The translations under genes were made by a program, and so were the position numbers. This document shows, piece after piece, positions 1 to 6,619 of a stretch of 15,041 nt of DNA (the stretch's first letter is position 1; each line of letters starts with the position of its first letter). The DNA is from an uncultured Campylobacter sp. Lineage in GTDB: Bacteria; Campylobacterota; Campylobacteria; Campylobacterales; Campylobacteraceae. Under the pieces are notes generated by a model. It ran no database searches. It was not told the DNA's origin and saw only the letters and a list, made by a program, of their open reading frames with translations. The DNA lies in contig NZ_CALHXD010000103.1 of assembly GCF_938040115.1 (NCBI RefSeq), forward strand, positions 1 to 15,041, in the 5' to 3' direction.

Positions 1-1
1 C

Positions 2-112
2 ATCACGCACACGACGCTGCAGCTTGAGAGCAGCGAGAGCGAATGCGCCGACGAGCTAATCTGCGAAGTAAGGTCAAGCGACGCGGGCGGACATTTGGGG
101 CATAGTCATTAA
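2..112 (+). CDS. C-terminal end of a cation diffusion facilitator (CDF) metal transporter, 5' truncated by the window
   Basis: An open frame runs from base 2 to a TAA at 110-112 and gives 36 residues. It begins ITHTTLQLE, followed by two Cys and a His-rich end (GGHLGHSH). The H-T-T-L-Q-L-E strand followed by a Cys is the usual end of the cytoplasmic domain of CDF (CzcD/ZitB-type) efflux proteins, and a His-rich tail fits a Zn/Co/Cd exporter. The membrane part lies outside the window, so neither the substrate nor intactness can be judged. The next gene starts 46 bp downstream on the same strand and may be cotranscribed. Family assignment rests on this short tail alone. Confidence 0.65.
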   Translation: MTHTTLQLESSESECADELICEVRSSDAGGHLGHSH

Positions 113-158
113 AATTTGGGCAAATATCGACTCATTTTTATAAAAGGGGCGAATTTAG

Positions 159-542
159 ATGAAAAAATATATACTAGTCGTGATTTTCGCCCTGCATTGC
201 GCCCTTGGGGACGGTAATTATATAGGTTTTCTTATCGCGCTAAATTTCGCGTTAGCCTTGGTTTGCACCGTTTTTCCTTTTATGAAAAAGAATTATATAT
301 TTTTGCTACTGCTCGCGCTAAATTTGGCTTTGTATTTCAACGCTATCAACACTCCTTTTGAAAAGCCTGAGCTTTGGACGTATCATATACCCGCGCTCGC
401 AAACGCGACATACGCCCTAAACGCTCTAGTTTACGCCTCGGGATTCGTAGCTTTTGCTCCACTGGCGGCGTATGTTTATTTTTTGTATTCGCTTTGCGCC
501 GTTATTTGCGCCGTGCGCGAAAGACTTCAAAATTTACGTTAA
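159..542 (+). CDS. Small hydrophobic membrane protein, unrecognised
   Basis: The frame encodes 127 residues with ATG at 159 and AAAGGGG at 144-150 as a plausible ribosome site. I do not recognise a family. About four hydrophobic stretches are visible, near residues 4-16, 21-41, 45-62 and 83-117, ending in a short basic tail (RERLQNLR), so an inner-membrane protein is likely. Two of the segments resemble each other: YIGFLIALNFALAL near residue 21 and YIFLLLLALNLALYF near 46, which suggests an internal duplication of a helix. It sits between the CDF tail and lepA with no clear functional link. A frame of this length with regular hydrophobic periodicity and a ribosome site is probably a real gene, but no function can be given. 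Confidence 0.6.
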   Translation: MKKYILVVIFALHCALGDGNYIGFLIALNFALALVCTVFPFMKKNYIFLLLLALNLALYFNAINTPFEKPELWTYHIPALANATYALNALVYASGFVAFAPLAAYVYFLYSLCAVICAVRERLQNLR

Positions 543-644
543 ATTTTACGAACCGAATCCGCGTCAAATTTACTCCAAATCCCCCGCCGCAAGCCGCCGC
601 CCGTTTAACGAAAGCTAAATTTACTCTACTTTAACGAAAATTTT

Positions 645-652
645 TATACAAT
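645..652 (+). promoter_or_regulatory. Candidate sigma-70 -10 region for lepA
   Basis: The sequence TATACAAT follows a T-rich run (641-646) about 26 bp before the lepA ATG. Campylobacter housekeeping promoters usually have a conserved -10 box and T-rich upstream DNA with no clear -35 box, which is what is seen here. The lepA ribosome site AGGGA (669-673) lies between it and the start. Confidence 0.4.
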
Positions 653-677
653 CGCCCAAAATTTAACTAGGGATTTC

Positions 678-2468
678 ATGAAAAACATCAGAAATTTTAG
701 CATCATCGCTCATATCGACCACGGCAAAAGTACACTCGCAGACCGCCTGATACAGGAGTGCGGCGCCGTTAGCGACCGCGAGATGAGCTCGCAAATCATG
801 GACACGATGGATATCGAAAAAGAGCGCGGCATCACGATCAAGGCTCAGTCCGTACGCCTAAACTATGCGCTCGGCGGCGAAAATTTCGTCCTAAATTTGA
901 TCGACACCCCGGGCCACGTGGACTTTAGCTACGAGGTGAGCCGCTCTCTGGCTAGCTGCGAGGGCGCGCTACTTGTCGTGGACGCTTCTCAGGGCGTAGA
1001 AGCTCAAACCATCGCAAACGTCTATATCGCGCTAGAAAACAACCTCGAAATCATCCCCGTTATCAATAAAATCGACCTCCCGGCAGCAGACCCCGAGCGC
1101 GTAAAAAACGAGATCGAGCACGTTATAGGGCTTGACTGTAGCGGCGCGGTCGAGGTCAGCGCAAAAACGGGCATCGGCATCAAAGAGCTGCTAGAAGCCA
1201 TCATCACGCGCATCCCCTCTCCCGGCGGCGAGGCGGAAAAACCGCTAAAAACGCTCATCTACGACAGCTGGTTTGACAACTACCTAGGCGCGCTGGCGCT
1301 CGTGCGCGTCTACGACGGCGAGCTAAAGAAAAACGACGAAATCTTAGTCATGGGCACGGGCAAAAAACACATCGTGCTAGATCTCATGTATCCAAACCCC
1401 ATCGCGCCGATAAAAACGGCAAATTTGGGTGCGGGTGAGGTCGGTATCGTGGTACTGGGACTAAAAAACGTGAGCGATGTTCAGGTGGGCGACACGATCA
1501 CGCTGGCTCGTAATCCCGTTAAAGAGCCCGTCGGCGGCTTTGAGCGGGCTAAACCGTTCGTATTTGCGGGGCTTTACCCGATCGAAACGGATAAATTTGA
1601 AGACCTGCGCGACGCACTTGATAAACTAAAGCTAAACGACAGCTCCATTAGCTACGAGCCGGAAACCTCGGTCGCGCTTGGGTTTGGCTTTCGCGTCGGA
1701 TTTTTGGGACTGCTGCATATGGAGGTTATCAAGGAGCGTTTGGAGCGCGAATTTGACCTCGATCTCATCGCCACGGCTCCGACCGTCACCTACGAAGTCG
1801 TACAAACCGACGGTCAAATTTTACGTATCCAAAACCCTAGCCAGCTCCCGCCGGTCAATAAAATCGAGCATATCAAAGAGCCCTACGTCAAAGCCACGAT
1901 CATCACGCCTAGCGAGTTTTTGGGCAACATCATCACGCTGCTAAACAACCGCCGCGCCGTGCAGACCAAGATGGACTACATCACGCCCGAGCGCGTGCTG
2001 CTCGAGTACGACATCCCGATGAACGAGATCGTGATGGACTTTTACGACAAGCTAAAATCGAGCACCAAAGGCTATGCGAGCTTTGATTATGAGCCTAGCG
2101 ACTACCGCGTGGGCGATCTGGTGAAGCTTGATATCAAGGTCGCGGGCGAGACCGTGGACGCGCTCTCTATCATCGTGCCCGAAAGTAAAGCCCAGTCCAA
2201 GGGGCGCGACTTCGTAAAAGCCATGAAAGAGATCGTGCCGCGCCAGCTCTTTGAGGTGGCTATTCAAGCCAGCATCGGCAACAAAATCATCGCGCGCGAA
2301 ACGGTAAAATCGATGGGCAAAAACGTAACCGCCAAGTGCTACGGCGGCGACATAACGCGTAAGCGCAAGCTACTTGAGAAGCAAAAAGAGGGTAAAAAGC
2401 GCATGAAAGCTATCGGCAAGGTAAATTTGCCGCAAGAGGCATTTTTAAGCGTTTTAAAAATAGACTAG
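678..2468 (+). CDS. lepA: Elongation factor 4 (LepA), ribosome back-translocating GTPase
   Basis: The 596-residue product is full length for LepA/EF4. The GTPase motifs are intact: P-loop AHIDHGKS at 11-18, switch I ERGITIK at 49-55, DTPGH at 76-80, NKID at 130-133 and SAKTG at 161-165. The EF-G-like domains II, III and V follow to about residue 480. The LepA-specific C-terminal domain follows and is rich in basic residues near its end (TRKRKLLEKQKEGKKRMKAIGKV). EF4 binds stalled or wrongly translocated ribosomes at the membrane or in the cytosol and acts in translation fidelity under stress. The start is set by AGGGA at 669-673. In C. jejuni, as I recall, lepA lies next to mapA and close to gyrA. 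Here it points the other way about 9 kb from gyrA, beside prs, so the region looks rearranged. Confidence 0.97.
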   Translation: MKNIRNFSIIAHIDHGKSTLADRLIQECGAVSDREMSSQIMDTMDIEKERGITIKAQSVRLNYALGGENFVLNLIDTPGHVDFSYEVSRSLASCEGALLVVDASQGVEAQTIANVYIALENNLEIIPVINKIDLPAADPERVKNEIEHVIGLDCSGAVEVSAKTGIGIKELLEAIITRIPSPGGEAEKPLKTLIYDSWFDNYLGALALVRVYDGELKKNDEILVMGTGKKHIVLDLMYPNPIAPIKTANLGAGEVGIVVLGLKNVSDVQVGDTITLARNPVKEPVGGFERAKPFVFAGLYPIETDKFEDLRDALDKLKLNDSSISYEPETSVALGFGFRVGFLGLLHMEVIKERLEREFDLDLIATAPTVTYEVVQTDGQILRIQNPSQLPPVNKIEHIKEPYVKATIITPSEFLGNIITLLNNRRAVQTKMDYITPERVLLEYDIPMNEIVMDFYDKLKSSTKGYASFDYEPSDYRVGDLVKLDIKVAGETVDALSIIVPESKAQSKGRDFVKAMKEIVPRQLFEVAIQASIGNKIIARETVKSMGKNVTAKCYGGDITRKRKLLEKQKEGKKRMKAIGKVNLPQEAFLSVLKID

Positions 2469-2489
2469 CGGCGTTTTGCGAACGTTTTT

Positions 2490-2515
2490 GCTGCGCTCGC
2501 AGCTGCTTTTATTAT
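2490..2515 (+). terminator. Weak candidate terminator after lepA
   Basis: GCTGCG and CGCAGC (2490-2503) form a short stem with a very small loop, followed by TGCTTTTATT. It is the only stem plus T-rich pattern close behind the lepA stop. The tiny loop and interrupted T run make this a weak call. Confidence 0.3.
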
Positions 2516-2688
2516 CTCGCGGTCAAATTGCAAATTTTACTGGCCGAGACCCGCACCGCGAAAATGCTAAATTTGGCTCGGTCAAATTTTACGTGAGATA
2601 AATTCGCGATATTTTAAAGCTAGAGGTAAAATTTGTCTCAAAAATAGCTCTATTAAAACAGTCGGCATCGTATAACTTTTAAAAAGAT

Positions 2689-2711
2689 TAGTTCGCCGGC
2701 AGCCCGAACTA
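2689..2711 (+). promoter_or_regulatory. Inverted repeat in the 358 bp lepA-prs gap
   Basis: The perfect 7 bp arms TAGTTCG and CGAACTA flank a 9-base loop (2696-2704). No T run follows, so it is not an obvious terminator. It lies downstream of a possible -10 box TATAAC (2671-2676) and could be a 5' leader structure of prs. A perfect 14 bp palindrome, GCTCAAATTTGAGC, follows at 2723-2736, and GATAAA/TTTATC arms follow at 2745-2757. No tRNA or convincing small ORF was seen in the rest of the gap. Confidence 0.4.
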
Positions 2712-2790
2712 GCGCGTCAAAAGCTCAAATTTGAGCCTACAAAAGATAAAATTTATCCGCAAAAATCTACGAATTTAAGTTTTAGTTCGG

Positions 2791-2796
2791 TAAAAT
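2791..2796 (+). promoter_or_regulatory. Candidate -10 box for prs
   Basis: TAAAAT lies about 30 bp before the prs ATG in an AT-rich stretch, with the ribosome site AAAGG at 2813-2817 between them. An alternative -10 box, TATAAC at 2671-2676, would give a leader of about 150 bases holding the inverted repeats. The sequence alone does not decide between them. Confidence 0.3.
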
Positions 2797-2826
2797 TAGG
2801 TAAAAATTTTATAAAGGTTAATCGTT

Positions 2827-3756
2827 ATGAGAGGTTACAAAATCTTTTCGGGTACCGCAAATCCGGCGTTTTCAAAGAAAATTTCGCACTATTTATCGCT
2901 TCCGCTTAGCGAAGCTACGATCAAACGCTTTAGCGACGGCGAGATCAGCGTGCAGATCGGCGAGAGCGTGCGCGGCAAGGATATTTTCATCATCCAGCCT
3001 ACCTGCGCGCCCGCAAACGTAAATTTGATGGAGCTTTTGATCCTAACCGACGCGCTTAAGCGCAGCTCGGCTAGCTCGATAACGGCGGTGGTGCCGTATT
3101 TCGGCTACGCGCGCCAAGACCGCAAAGCCGCTCCCCGCGTGCCTATCACGGCAAAGCTCGTGGCAAATATGATGCAAACGGCGGGCATCGACCGCGTCGT
3201 CACGATCGACCTTCATGCGGGCCAAATTCAGGGCTTTTTCGACATCCCGGTCGATAACCTCTACGGTTCGATCATCTTTAACGACCATATCAAAAACAAA
3301 AATCTCAAAAATCCTATCATCGCTAGCCCCGATATCGGCGGCGTCGCGCGCGCTAGAAGCGTCGCAAAAGCCCTAAATCTCGACATCGTCATCGTCGATA
3401 AACGCCGCGAAAAAGCCAACGAGAGCGAAGTAATGAACGTGATCGGCGACGTAGCGGGCAAGGATGTGATACTAGTCGATGATATGATCGACACGGGCGG
3501 TACGATAGTAAAGGCGGCAAAAGTCTTTAAAGAGCGCGGCGCAACCTCGGTGATGGCGTGCTGCACGCATGCGGTGCTCTCGGGCAAAGCCTACGAAAAC
3601 CTAGCAGATAGCGCGCTAGACGAGTTAGTAGTGACTGACACGATACCGCTTCGCGAGGAAAACGAAAAGATAAAAGTGCTCAGCGTCGCGCCGATTTTTG
3701 GCGAGGTGATCAGACGCGTGTATCATAACGAAAGCGTAAATTCACTATTTGACTGA
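2827..3756 (+). CDS. prs: Ribose-phosphate pyrophosphokinase (PRPP synthetase)
   Basis: The 309-residue product is full length for class I PRPP synthetase. It transfers pyrophosphate from ATP to ribose 5-phosphate, making PRPP for purine, pyrimidine, histidine, tryptophan and NAD synthesis. Visible motifs are the ATP-site segment YFGYARQDRK (91-100), the catalytic His in TIDLHAGQIQGFF (His130), the PDIGG segment (168-172), the flexible loop DKRREKANE (191-199), and the PRPP-binding VDDMIDTGGT (217-226). The ATG at 2827 has AAAGG about 9 bases upstream. It stands as its own unit: a 358 bp gap precedes it and strong stem-loops follow. One of its consumers may be encoded in this window, the ComF-type phosphoribosyltransferase at 11422-11994, but there is no operon link. 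Confidence 0.97.
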   Translation: MRGYKIFSGTANPAFSKKISHYLSLPLSEATIKRFSDGEISVQIGESVRGKDIFIIQPTCAPANVNLMELLILTDALKRSSASSITAVVPYFGYARQDRKAAPRVPITAKLVANMMQTAGIDRVVTIDLHAGQIQGFFDIPVDNLYGSIIFNDHIKNKNLKNPIIASPDIGGVARARSVAKALNLDIVIVDKRREKANESEVMNVIGDVAGKDVILVDDMIDTGGTIVKAAKVFKERGATSVMACCTHAVLSGKAYENLADSALDELVVTDTIPLREENEKIKVLSVAPIFGEVIRRVYHNESVNSLFD

Positions 3757-3761
3757 TTGTA

Positions 3762-3785
3762 GGCGGCGCTTTGGTCGCTATTTTT
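3762..3785 (+). terminator. First stem-loop after prs
   Basis: GGCGGC (3762-3767) pairs with GTCGCT (3774-3779), using two G-U wobbles around a 6-base loop. TATTTTT follows. It lies 5 bp after the prs stop and may be a weak terminator that precedes the stronger one at 3804-3833. Confidence 0.4.
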
Positions 3786-3803
3786 GATTAAAATACCCCT
3801 TGG

Positions 3804-3833
3804 CGGCGTATGCGGTAAGCGTGCGCCGTTTTT
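3804..3833 (+). terminator. Rho-independent terminator of prs
   Basis: CGGCGTATGC (3804-3813) pairs along its whole length with GCGTGCGCCG (3819-3828), a 10 bp stem with two G-U pairs and a GGTAA loop. It is followed at once by TTTTT (3829-3833). This is a textbook intrinsic terminator 47 bp behind the prs stop. Confidence 0.75.
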
Positions 3834-3848
3834 AAATTTATACCTATC

Positions 3849-3866
3849 TTTAAGCGTCAAATTTAA
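3849..3866. repeat. Intergenic 18 bp repeat, copy 1
   Basis: TTTAAGCGTCAAATTTAA is found here and again, identically, at 5037-5054. A second shared word, CGCCGTAAAGATGC, is at 3907-3920 and 5016-5029, so the two gaps flanking the YqhA-like gene share two exact blocks, in opposite order. Confidence 0.7.
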
Positions 3867-3959
3867 CTCTCTACTTACGACTCTCAATTTATACCCAAAT
3901 TATTCACGCCGTAAAGATGCGGGTCGTACCGATCAAATTTGACTGCGTCAAATTTACTC

Positions 3960-4200
3960 AAAAAAGGCTGAAATTAAACGTAACTTTTCACGTTTTTTTC
4001 ACGGAGTGAAAAGTGAAATAATTTATATTATTTTGGTTAATTTTGTAATCTTAAATTTAATCCCAAAAGCCCATAAAATAGGCATTTGTTGCTAAAACAG
4101 AACTTAAATTTATACAGCTTTAAATTTGGAGAAATTTTGAAATAAAACTTAATGATAAAGGCGAAATTTAAAAGTTATTCACATGCGGCACGGCGGTAAA
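3960..4200. other. AT-rich part of the 495 bp convergent gap between prs and the YqhA-like gene
   Basis: Past the prs terminators the base composition drops well below that of the neighbouring genes. No ORF with a ribosome site was found; the best is a 15-codon ATG frame at 4152. The stretch holds the nested TTTCAC/GTGAAA element (3983-4018) and several AAATTT palindromes. It also holds TTATTCACA (4175-4183), which matches the general DnaA-box consensus, and a near match, TTATTCACG, lies just outside at 3900-3908. Confidence 0.5.
3983..4018. promoter_or_regulatory. Nested double inverted repeat (TTTCAC x2, GTGAAA x2)
   Basis: ACTTTTCAC (3983-3991) and GTGAAAAGT (4006-4014) are perfect 9 bp inverted arms. 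Inside them TTCAC (3998-4002) faces GTGAA (4006-4010) across GGA, and a further GTGAAA follows at 4013-4018. The result is two tandem TTTCAC words facing two tandem GTGAAA words, around a run of seven T. It could be a repressor operator or an RNA hairpin. It sits between convergent genes, where no promoter is needed for either. Confidence 0.5.
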
Positions 4201-4216
4201 ATTTGAATCGAAATTT

Positions 4217-4243
4217 AAAAAGCGAGCCCGAAGCCAGGCTCGC
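4217..4243 (-). terminator. Rho-independent terminator of the YqhA-like gene
   Basis: Read on the minus strand, GCGAGCC (4243-4237) and GGCTCGC (4228-4222) form a perfect 7 bp stem with an 8-base loop, followed by TTTTT (4221-4217). It begins 8 bp after the stop codon. There is no T run on the plus side, so it works in the minus direction. Confidence 0.8.
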
Positions 4244-4251
4244 AAAAGGCC

Positions 4252-4755
4252 TCAGTGTTCGCCTTTGTGCAGGAAATAAAGTCCCAAACAAAGCGCCAAA
4301 ATCGAGGCCGCGAGATAGGTCATCTCAAGCGGAGTGGTGAAATTTGCGTGCAAAACGCGTTGGAAAAAGTTAACGATAAGCACCATGATGATGACTTTGC
4401 CCAGTTTGTCCTTGAGCTCGTCGAGCGAGTGCACCTCGAGGACTTTGCTCTGCTTGGACTTCTTAAGCTCCTCGATCTCGGAGATAAACAGTTCGTAAAT
4501 GCCGAAGCTAAAGATGTAAAGCACGAGTGCCATGAGATAAAGGTCGATCGCTCCAACGATCTCGCCGACGACTTCGGAGTGGAAGTTCTCCGGGTGAAAA
4601 TCGCCGAAAAAGTAGTGATAAACGGCGACGAATACCTTGCCCACGTCGTAGCTAGCGATGACGAAAAGCACGATAGCGCCAAGCAAGCCAAAGACCACGG
4701 GAAGCAGCGTGAAGTTGTTGCTAAAGAGCAGGATTTTTTCAAAAGCTTTACGCAT
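4252..4755 (-). CDS. YqhA family (UPF0114) inner-membrane protein
   Basis: The 167-residue product is close to the usual length of the YqhA/UPF0114 family, whose function is not established. Four hydrophobic segments are visible, near residues 15-36, 62-90, 119-135 and 146-163. A charged cytoplasmic-type stretch lies between the second and third (EELKKSKQSKVLEVHSLDELKDKLGK). The family-like features are the N-terminal K-x-x-E-K-x-L motif before the first helix and the L-x-E-L-K-x-K-L-G-K-V motif before the third helix. The ATG at 4755 is set by AAAGGA 5 bases upstream. It is a single-gene unit with its own terminator and a likely -10 box. The opposite strand is also open over the whole length, which looks like a coding shadow. 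Confidence 0.85.
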   Translation of the reverse strand: MRKAFEKILLFSNNFTLLPVVFGLLGAIVLFVIASYDVGKVFVAVYHYFFGDFHPENFHSEVVGEIVGAIDLYLMALVLYIFSFGIYELFISEIEELKKSKQSKVLEVHSLDELKDKLGKVIIMVLIVNFFQRVLHANFTTPLEMTYLAASILALCLGLYFLHKGEH

Positions 4756-4785
4756 TAATTTCCTTTGTTTAAAAATAAAACGCGT

Positions 4786-4793
4786 ATTTTATA
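4786..4793 (-). promoter_or_regulatory. Candidate -10 box for the YqhA-like gene
   Basis: The minus strand reads TATAAAAT here, about 30 bp before the ATG and in an AT-rich stretch, a good match to the Campylobacter housekeeping -10 pattern. Confidence 0.45.
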
Positions 4794-5109
4794 ATATTTT
4801 CCTTAAAGCTAGTACGTTGAGCAAGCACTAGTCTGGCGGGAATTTGAGTCGATGTGTGAGGCTTGGGTTGTTTATCGGGCGGGGTTAAATTTGAGTTTCG
4901 CGCGGTTTATAATGCCCTTTTAGACGAGCCGCGGCCGATTGACGGGCGAGTCAAATTTGAGTTTATTAAATTTGATTGCGTAAATTTGACGGTACTGTTT
5001 GCTTGCGGCGATTTGCGCCGTAAAGATGCTGGTAAATTTAAGCGTCAAATTTAAAAAGCTAGTAGAAAATTCGTATCGGAAAAACTCGATTTTATATTTT
5101 AAGATAATC
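4794..5109. other. Intergenic stretch without a convincing gene
   Basis: This part of the gap between asd and the YqhA-like gene holds repeated GTCAAATTTGA-type words. It also holds a CGGCG/CGCCG hairpin (5006-5020) and the two repeat blocks shared with the prs downstream gap. Frames of about 63 codons exist on both strands (near 4863-5054 and 4920-5111), but their translations mostly repeat VKFEF/KFNKLKF-type words derived from the AAATTT motif. They lack ribosome sites and are not called genes. Confidence 0.5.
5037..5054. repeat. Intergenic 18 bp repeat, copy 2
   Basis: It is identical to 3849-3866 (TTTAAGCGTCAAATTTAA) and lies close behind the second copy of CGCCGTAAAGATGC (5016-5029). 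Confidence 0.7.
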
Positions 5110-5160
5110 AAATTTTAGCCGAATTTACGCCAAGAACTAAAGCGCAAATTCGGCAAATTT
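5110..5160 (-). terminator. Large stem-loop after asd, probable terminator
   Basis: The 13-base arms at 5118-5130 (GCCGAATTTACGC) and 5142-5154 (GCGCAAATTCGGC) pair fully with one G-U wobble on the minus-strand transcript, around an 11-base loop. AAATTT at 5110-5115 and 5155-5160 can extend the stem past a 2-base bulge. It begins 18 bp after the asd stop. The stem is strong, but the run that follows (TAAAATTTGATT) is only partly U, so it may act as a terminator or as a 3' stabilising structure. Confidence 0.55.
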
Positions 5161-5177
5161 AAATAAAATGCGGGCGA

Positions 5178-6203
5178 TTATTCCTGCATTTCTATCCATT
5201 TTTGCGCGATTCTTACGGCATTAGTCGCCGCTCCCACGCGGATCTGATCGGCGCTACACCACAGATGAAGGACATTTTTGCGGTAGTTATCCGCGCGGAT
5301 GCGTCCGACGTAGGTCTCGTTGGTGTCGCTTGAGATGCTTGGCATCGGATACTTTTTCGCGGCGGGCTCGTCCACGACCACGATACTAGGCGCCTTGCGT
5401 AGGACTTCGCGAGCGGCTACGGCGTCTACGTCTCTGTCAAAATGAATCGTAATCGCCTCGGAGTGGCTGCGAAGCACCGGCACGCGCACGCAGGTCGCGC
5501 TCACTTCCATATTTTTGTGGAGGATTTTTTGGGTCTCGTTGACCATTTTCATCTCCTCTTTCGTGTAGTCGTTGTCCAAAAATACGTCGATGTGCGGGAT
5601 GACGTTAAACGCTAGCTGGTGCGCGAAGACTTTCGGCTTGCACTCATCAAGCTTAAACTCGAAAAACTTTTGCAGCTGCGTAACTAACTCCTCCATGCCC
5701 TCTTTGCCCGCGCCAGAAGCCGCCTGATAGGTCGCTACGTCCACGCGGTTGATGCCGTACGCGTCGTCTAGCGGTTTTAAAATTTGCACCATTTGGATGG
5801 TTGAGCAGTTTGGATTGGCGATGATGCCGCGGTTTTTCCACTGCGCGATGTCCTGCGGGTTGCACTCGGGCACGACCAATGGCACGTCCGCATCCATCCT
5901 AAAGTGGCTGGTGTTATCGATCACGACGGCGCCGCTGGCGGCTGCAAATTTGGCGTATTTTTCGGATACCGATCCGCCCGCGCTAAAAAACGCTATGTCG
6001 ATCTCGCGCTCGTCAAAAACGGTCTCGGTAAGCTCTACGACTTTGTAGTTTTTGCCCTTAAACTCTATCTCGCTACCCGCGCTTTTCGCGCTTGCTAACG
6101 GTAGTAGCTCGCCCACCGGGAAATCCACCTCCTCCATAACGCGGAAAAGCTCCTCTCCGACTGCGCCCGTCGCGCCCACGACGGCAACGTTAAATTTTCT
6201 CAT
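5178..6203 (-). CDS. asd: Aspartate-semialdehyde dehydrogenase
   Basis: The 341-residue product has the usual length. It reduces beta-aspartyl phosphate to aspartate semialdehyde with NADPH. This is the branch-point step for lysine and diaminopimelate (hence peptidoglycan), threonine, methionine and isoleucine. Visible features are the N-terminal NADP-binding loop VGATGAVGEE (9-18), the active-site NPNCST with catalytic Cys133, the substrate segment YQAASGAGKEG (159-169), and RSHSEA with the likely acid-base His247. The ATG at 6203 has a strong AAAGGAG 6-7 bases upstream. asd follows flgR in the same order as in C. jejuni, but here 414 bp separate them and the gap contains hairpins, so it probably has its own promoter or leader control. 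Confidence 0.97.
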   Translation of the reverse strand: MRKFNVAVVGATGAVGEELFRVMEEVDFPVGELLPLASAKSAGSEIEFKGKNYKVVELTETVFDEREIDIAFFSAGGSVSEKYAKFAAASGAVVIDNTSHFRMDADVPLVVPECNPQDIAQWKNRGIIANPNCSTIQMVQILKPLDDAYGINRVDVATYQAASGAGKEGMEELVTQLQKFFEFKLDECKPKVFAHQLAFNVIPHIDVFLDNDYTKEEMKMVNETQKILHKNMEVSATCVRVPVLRSHSEAITIHFDRDVDAVAAREVLRKAPSIVVVDEPAAKKYPMPSISSDTNETYVGRIRADNYRKNVLHLWCSADQIRVGAATNAVRIAQKWIEMQE

Positions 6204-6617
6204 TTTAGACTCCTTTGTTTTTACTTCTTTTTACATCTCGGTCGGCAAAGACCTTGCGGCAAGCCCCTTTGGCTTAACCCGGCACCAAAGACTCGTCAGG
6301 CTTTGCAGACTAAATTTTGTTTGCTTCTTAGACGGCGAGCCGTCTTACGGCTAGTCTCGTCGGTTGCGTCACGCGTTTAAGACCAAACCTGTTTTGCGGG
6401 CTAAATTTGGGTTTTGGCACAAAAGCTAATCGCGACCGCTCTTACCCATCAAATTTAACTCAAATTTGCGATTGAATTTTACTTCTCGCCGGCTCAAATT
6501 TGCCGCTCAAATTTACTAAAACCGCACAGTGTTTTCGGCGTCGCCGTCTCGGCCCGGCTAAATTAAAATCTAAGCTAAAATCTTGCTTATTTTACTCGCG
6601 TGAAGCTTAAATTTAAG
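6204..6617 (-). other. 414 bp leader region of asd with overlapping hairpins
   Basis: No gene was found. Several structures can form on the asd-sense (minus) strand. GCCGT/ACGGC (6339-6351) and AGACGGC/GCCGTCT (6330-6345) overlap and exclude each other. AAGCC/GGCTT (6261-6275) competes with an elongated hairpin with arms CAAAG/CTTTG (6246-6250 and 6267-6271) and inner CTTG/CAAG (6253-6263). The part nearer flgR (6440-6520) is mainly CAAATTT-type repeats. No U run follows the hairpins closely, so attenuation is not shown. Confidence 0.4.
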
Positions 6618-6619
6618 CT
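6604..6619. repeat. 16 bp perfect palindrome overlapping the flgR stop
   Basis: AGCTTAAATTTAAGCT is identical on both strands and includes two bases of the flgR stop codon (6618-6620). It could form a weak AU-rich hairpin at the end of the flgR message, but it has no following T run. Confidence 0.5.

Noticed and set aside
3996..3999. T run within 3993-3999 as a phase-variation tract
   Set aside because: It is only seven bases long, is not inside a gene, and has no frame that would be switched.
4255..4758. Plus-strand frame of 167 codons exactly opposite the YqhA-like gene
   Set aside because: The product is charged and low in complexity without recognisable motifs, while the minus frame has a family match, ribosome site, promoter-like box and terminator. 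It is a coding shadow.
4863..5111. Short frames on both strands (about 63 codons each) between the YqhA-like gene and asd
   Set aside because: They consist largely of VKFEF/KFNKLKF words created by repeated AAATTT motifs, and neither has a ribosome site.
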